Source: MWBF01 sp040772005 (GTDB taxonomy: Bacteria; Chloroflexota; Anaerolineae; CG2-30-64-16). From it: DNA of 64,000 nucleotides. The first letter of the stretch is position 1. Each line of letters opens with the position of its first letter. Under the pieces are notes generated by a model, which worked only from the letters and a program-made list of their open reading frames with translations, was not told the DNA's origin and searched no databases. Below are positions 59,314-64,000 of the stretch, in pieces. The position numbers and the translations under genes were made by a program. Location of the stretch: contig JAXGYZ010000002.1 of NCBI GenBank assembly GCA_040772005.1, positions 124,001 through 188,000 on the forward strand, written 5' to 3'.

Positions 59314-59748
59314 ATGCTTGAATTCCTCCTGCCCCTGCACCCGCGGGTGGTCCACTTTCCGATTGCGCTGACCCTGGCCGGCGCGTTGTTTGCGGCGCTC
59401 GGCCTCCTCCGCCAGAAACCTCATTGGATGGCATACGGCCAGATGAGCCTGCTGCTGGGCTGGCTGGGTGCGATGGCGGCCATCATCACCGGCCTGTTCG
59501 ACCAGTCCGCCGCGCCGCAGACGCCGGAGGTGCTCGCGGTCATCAACCAGCACATCACGGCAGGCATCGCGCTGCTGGTGGCCGTGGGCCTGGCGCTGTA
59601 CTGGCCGCTGCGCAACAAGCGGCTGTGGGATGCGGGGACGACGCGCTGGGGCTACCTGGCGCTGCTGCTGCTGATTGTGGGGCTGGTGGCAGTCGAAGGC
59701 TGGCTGGGCGGGAAGCTGGTCTATGAACTGGGCGTAGGAGTGCGCTGA
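59314..59748 (+). CDS. DUF2231-type membrane protein
   Basis: 144 residues with four predicted helices. The start LPLHPRVVHFPIALTLAG with conserved His pairs and the internal INQHITAGIALL are typical of DUF2231, which may bind heme or metal. Its stop overlaps the next ATG (TGATG). Confidence 0.8.
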   Translation: MLEFLLPLHPRVVHFPIALTLAGALFAALGLLRQKPHWMAYGQMSLLLGWLGAMAAIITGLFDQSAAPQTPEVLAVINQHITAGIALLVAVGLALYWPLRNKRLWDAGTTRWGYLALLLLIVGLVAVEGWLGGKLVYELGVGVR

Positions 59749-60302
59749 TGGAAACGAAGTGGTACACCGGCACGGGCGACGATGGATTTACGGGCGTGTT
59801 GGGCCGCGAGCGCGTGCCCAAGTATGCCTTGCGGCCGGAGGCCTATGGCACGGTGGATGAGGCGTCGGCGGTGCTGGGACTGGCGCGTGCGCAGGCGCGC
59901 GATGGCCGCGTGCGGGGGTTGCTGCTGACGATTCAGCGTGACCTCTATAATCTGATGGCTGACCTGGCGACCCAGCCCGAAACGGCCACGCGGCCGCCCT
60001 GGCTGAAAGTCGAGCGGCTGGACTGGCTGGAGGCGGAGACGGATGCGCTGGGCACGGAAGTGGAGATGCCGCGGGCGTTCATCGTGCCGGGCGACAGCGT
60101 GGGCGGCGCGACCCTGGAGATCGGGCGGACGGTCGTGCGGCGTGCAGAGCGGTTGGTGGCCCGCCTGAGCCATGAGGGGGAGCTGCGCGACGACACATCG
60201 CTGAAATACCTGAATCGCCTTTCGTCGTTGCTCTTTCTGATGGCCCGCCTGGAGGACCGCGCCGAAGGCGTGGACCGGTTCACGCTGGCTGCGGGCGACT
60301 GA
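59748..60302 (+). CDS. PduO-type cob(I)alamin adenosyltransferase
   Basis: 184 residues. ATP-binding start WYTGTGDDGFTGVLGRERV and the C-terminal VRRAERLVARL ... YLNRLSSLLFLMAR are the PduO marks. Makes adenosylcobalamin. It could serve B12 enzymes elsewhere; the acetyl-CoA corrinoid protein itself does not need the adenosyl form. Confidence 0.9.
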   Translation: METKWYTGTGDDGFTGVLGRERVPKYALRPEAYGTVDEASAVLGLARAQARDGRVRGLLLTIQRDLYNLMADLATQPETATRPPWLKVERLDWLEAETDALGTEVEMPRAFIVPGDSVGGATLEIGRTVVRRAERLVARLSHEGELRDDTSLKYLNRLSSLLFLMARLEDRAEGVDRFTLAAGD

Positions 60303-60322
60303 CCCGACCAAGGAGACGACTC

Positions 60323-61168
60323 ATGCTGCTCGGCGCGCATATGTCCACGACAGGCGGACTGAGCACGGCCTTTGCCCGTGCGCAGCAGATCGGCATCAAC
60401 ACGATGCAGATCTTCACCAAGAATCAGAATCGCTGGGAACAGAAGCCCACGCCGCCGGAGGAAATCGAGCGGTGGCATACGGCCCAGGCAGAGACCGGGG
60501 TTGCACCCGTGGTCTCGCACGCGGCCTACCTGCTCAACCTGGGCACGCCCGATGAGACGAACTGGCAGAAGTCTGTCAACGCACTGGCCGACGAGCTGAC
60601 CCGCGCGGAGCAGCTTGGGCTGCTGGGCGTCGTGTTTCACCCGGGCGCGCACATGGGGACGGGCGAGGAGGCCGGCTTGCAGCGCATCATCGCGGGCATC
60701 GACCGCGCCCACGCCGCAACGCCGGGCTTCCGCACGCTGACCCTGGTCGAAGGCACCGCGGGCCAGGGCACGGCGCTGGGCTACCGCTTCGAGCATCTCA
60801 AGGCTATCCGCGAGGGCGTGCAGGAGCCGGCGCGCGTGGCCTTCTGCCTGGACACCTGTCATATGTTTGCGGCCGGCTACGACATCCGCACGCCCGAAGC
60901 CTACGCGGCCACCCTGGCGGAGTTCGACCGCCTGGTCGGCTGCACGCAGATCAGGTGCTTCCACTTCAACGACAGCAAGAAGGGGCTCGGTTCGCGGGTG
61001 GACCGCCATGACCACATCGGCGCAGGCGAATTGGGCCTGACAGCATTCGGCCTGTTCCTCAACGACCCGCGCTTCGCGGACACGCCCATGATCCTCGAAA
61101 CCGAGAAGAGCGACGACATGCACGAGGACGTGGAAAACCTGCGCGTCCTGCGGGGGCTTATTCAATAG
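60323..61168 (+). CDS. nfo: deoxyribonuclease IV (endonuclease IV)
   Basis: 281 residues. LGAHMSTTGGL, FTKNQNRW, VSHAAYLLNLG, FHPGAHMG, LVEGTAGQG, CLDTCHMFAAGYD, FHFNDSKKGLGSRVDRH and ILETEK carry the zinc ligands of AP endonucleases. Cuts at abasic sites in DNA repair. Good ribosome site AGGAG before ATG 60323. Confidence 0.95.
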   Translation: MLLGAHMSTTGGLSTAFARAQQIGINTMQIFTKNQNRWEQKPTPPEEIERWHTAQAETGVAPVVSHAAYLLNLGTPDETNWQKSVNALADELTRAEQLGLLGVVFHPGAHMGTGEEAGLQRIIAGIDRAHAATPGFRTLTLVEGTAGQGTALGYRFEHLKAIREGVQEPARVAFCLDTCHMFAAGYDIRTPEAYAATLAEFDRLVGCTQIRCFHFNDSKKGLGSRVDRHDHIGAGELGLTAFGLFLNDPRFADTPMILETEKSDDMHEDVENLRVLRGLIQ

Positions 61169-61175
61169 AACGCTA

Positions 61176-61290
61176 GGAATAGAACGCTGATGAACGCTGA
61201 TGTGCCAACCTTCGGTTGGCCCTCATCGGCGCTGATGAAATGAAAAAGGAAAAATCAGCGTAAATCATTCTCATCAGCGTTCTATTCGTC
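61176..61290. repeat. word-type inverted repeat (GAACGCTGATG)
   Basis: Left AATAGAACGCTGATGAACGC, right CATCAGCGTTCTATT, with an inner GCCAACC-TTC-GGTTGGC hairpin. Between convergent nfo and the DUF255 gene; probable terminator for both. Confidence 0.7.
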
Positions 61291-63450
<2,160 letters not shown>

Positions 63451-63566
63451 GGACAGGCCCTTCATCAGCAGGATTTCGATTATGCGGTAGTCTACCACAG
63501 GATGGCGTGCGGCGAACGTAGGGCGGCGGACGATTGGGGCGCACACATGTCTTGTGGGCGCGGCTA

Positions 63567-63680
63567 TCACGAATAAACCAATGCGCTGGCGCGCGCCACG
63601 AATACGCGAACCGCAGGCGTGGTGGCGGGGACATTCGCGTATTCGTGCTCAGCGCCGCAGCGCCATTCGCGTATTCGCGA
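63567..63680. repeat. word-type inverted repeat (ACGAATACGCGAA)
   Basis: CACGAATAAACC and CCACGAATACGCGAA in the left part; ATTCGCGTATTCGTG and ATTCGCGTATTCGCG in the right. Lies in the 337-bp divergent gap between the DUF255 gene and the lipoprotein; nothing else was recognised there apart from the promoter below. Confidence 0.7.
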
Positions 63681-63729
63681 TGGCCGCGTTCGCCCCCGGA
63701 ATGCCACGCGTCCTGCACGCGCCGGTCTC

Positions 63730-63758
63730 TTGCCTTGAGCGACATTTGTGATTATACT
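63730..63758 (+). promoter_or_regulatory. promoter of the terminal lipoprotein gene
   Basis: TTGCCT (63730-63735), 17-bp spacer, TATACT (63753-63758). GGAGG precedes ATG 63788 by four bases. Confidence 0.65.
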
Positions 63759-63787
63759 TGTACCGTGCTTGTTGTGTTGGAGGGTCT

Positions 63788-64000
63788 ATGAATCGCCGTA
63801 CTCCCATGCTGCTGATATCTCTCGGCCTGATGATCGTTCTGGCAAGCTGCAACCCCGCGGGCTCTGGAAGTGACCCCCTGCCGACCCCCATCCCGCCGAC
63901 GGCCATCCCGCTGCCCACCGCCACCGCTGCCCCGTCCGATGCAGGGCCGGTGCTGTCCATCGAGGTGCGCGATGCGACCGGCGCGGTCATCGAGCGGACG
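63788..64000 (+). CDS. lipoprotein, 5' part
   Basis: 71 residues visible, open at the window edge. Signal peptide MNRRTPMLLISLGLMIVLAS with lipobox LASC (C21), then a Pro/Thr/Ala linker (PLPTPIPPTAIPLPTATAA) and the start of a domain, VLSIEVRDATGAVIERT. This layout is common in surface lipoproteins of the same genome, such as the one at 28.8 kb. Function unknown. Confidence 0.8.
   Translation, partial: MNRRTPMLLISLGLMIVLASCNPAGSGSDPLPTPIPPTAIPLPTATAAPSDAGPVLSIEVRDATGAVIERT

Overview
The window is a GC-rich bacterial chromosome segment. Its best reading is a Chloroflexota-like bacterium (Anaerolineae/Caldilineae type) that carries the carbonyl branch of the Wood-Ljungdahl pathway. The phylum is an inference from gene content (bacterial AcsB/CooS/AcsCD/AcsE with a split MetV/MetF, lone PPDK_N-like protein, AI-2E-type permease, lipoproteins with Pro/Ala/Thr linkers) and from long intergenic inverted repeats; there is no rRNA or tRNA here to prove it.

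Layout. 1-1.6 kb: end of a molybdopterin oxidoreductase and a peroxiredoxin whose peroxidatic residue is an in-frame TGA followed by a SECIS-like hairpin, i.e. a probable selenoprotein. 1.6-23.7 kb: a minus-strand C1/acetyl-CoA cluster, read from high to low coordinate: a two-CW/HMA protein, CO dehydrogenase (cooS), acetyl-CoA synthase (acsB), a decayed toxin with antitoxin and a CBS protein, a ferredoxin/flavodoxin-NADP reductase-type protein, corrinoid Fe-S protein (acsD, acsC), a VapBC pair, an NfnAB-type transhydrogenase, the corrinoid reductive activator, a GNAT, cooC, an alcohol dehydrogenase, a HEAT-repeat protein, methyltransferase acsE, folD, metV and metF. Together these take methylene-THF to methyl-THF, move the methyl group to the corrinoid protein, reduce CO2 to CO and join them with CoA. 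Formate dehydrogenase and formyl-THF synthetase are not in the window. 24-25.8 kb: an ANTAR response regulator and a Cys-rich GAF histidine kinase directly upstream of the CODH genes, separated from them by a terminator and palindromes: a candidate redox-controlled antitermination system.

25.9-37 kb: tatA, an unknown 543-aa protein, comEA, an amino-acid binding lipoprotein built from two almost identical solute-binding domains, a permease, an AI-2E-permease/HAD fusion, lepB, pnp and rpsO. 37-49 kb: SDR, rlmD bracketed by inverted copies of a 130-bp repeat, a PPDK_N-like protein, comEC with a degenerate beta-lactamase domain, a VapBC deletion scar, ctaA (heme A synthase, pointing to some aerobic life), two hydrolase/transferase genes, a glutaredoxin-thioredoxin reductase fusion and a stand-alone ComEC-type metallo-beta-lactamase. 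49-64 kb: a secreted Ig-like protein, an internally deleted Kef antiporter, a fatty acyl-AMP ligase, tsaD, AhpD-like, Nudix, rnhA, acylphosphatase, CPBP protease, degV, phosphoesterase, cobalamin adenosyltransferase, nfo, a DUF255 protein with a repeat inserted in its reading frame, and the start of a lipoprotein.

A striking architectural feature is that nearly every operon boundary holds a long inverted repeat, often made of short repeated words in one arm and their complement in the other. No CRISPR array, tRNA, rRNA, transposase or prophage was recognised.
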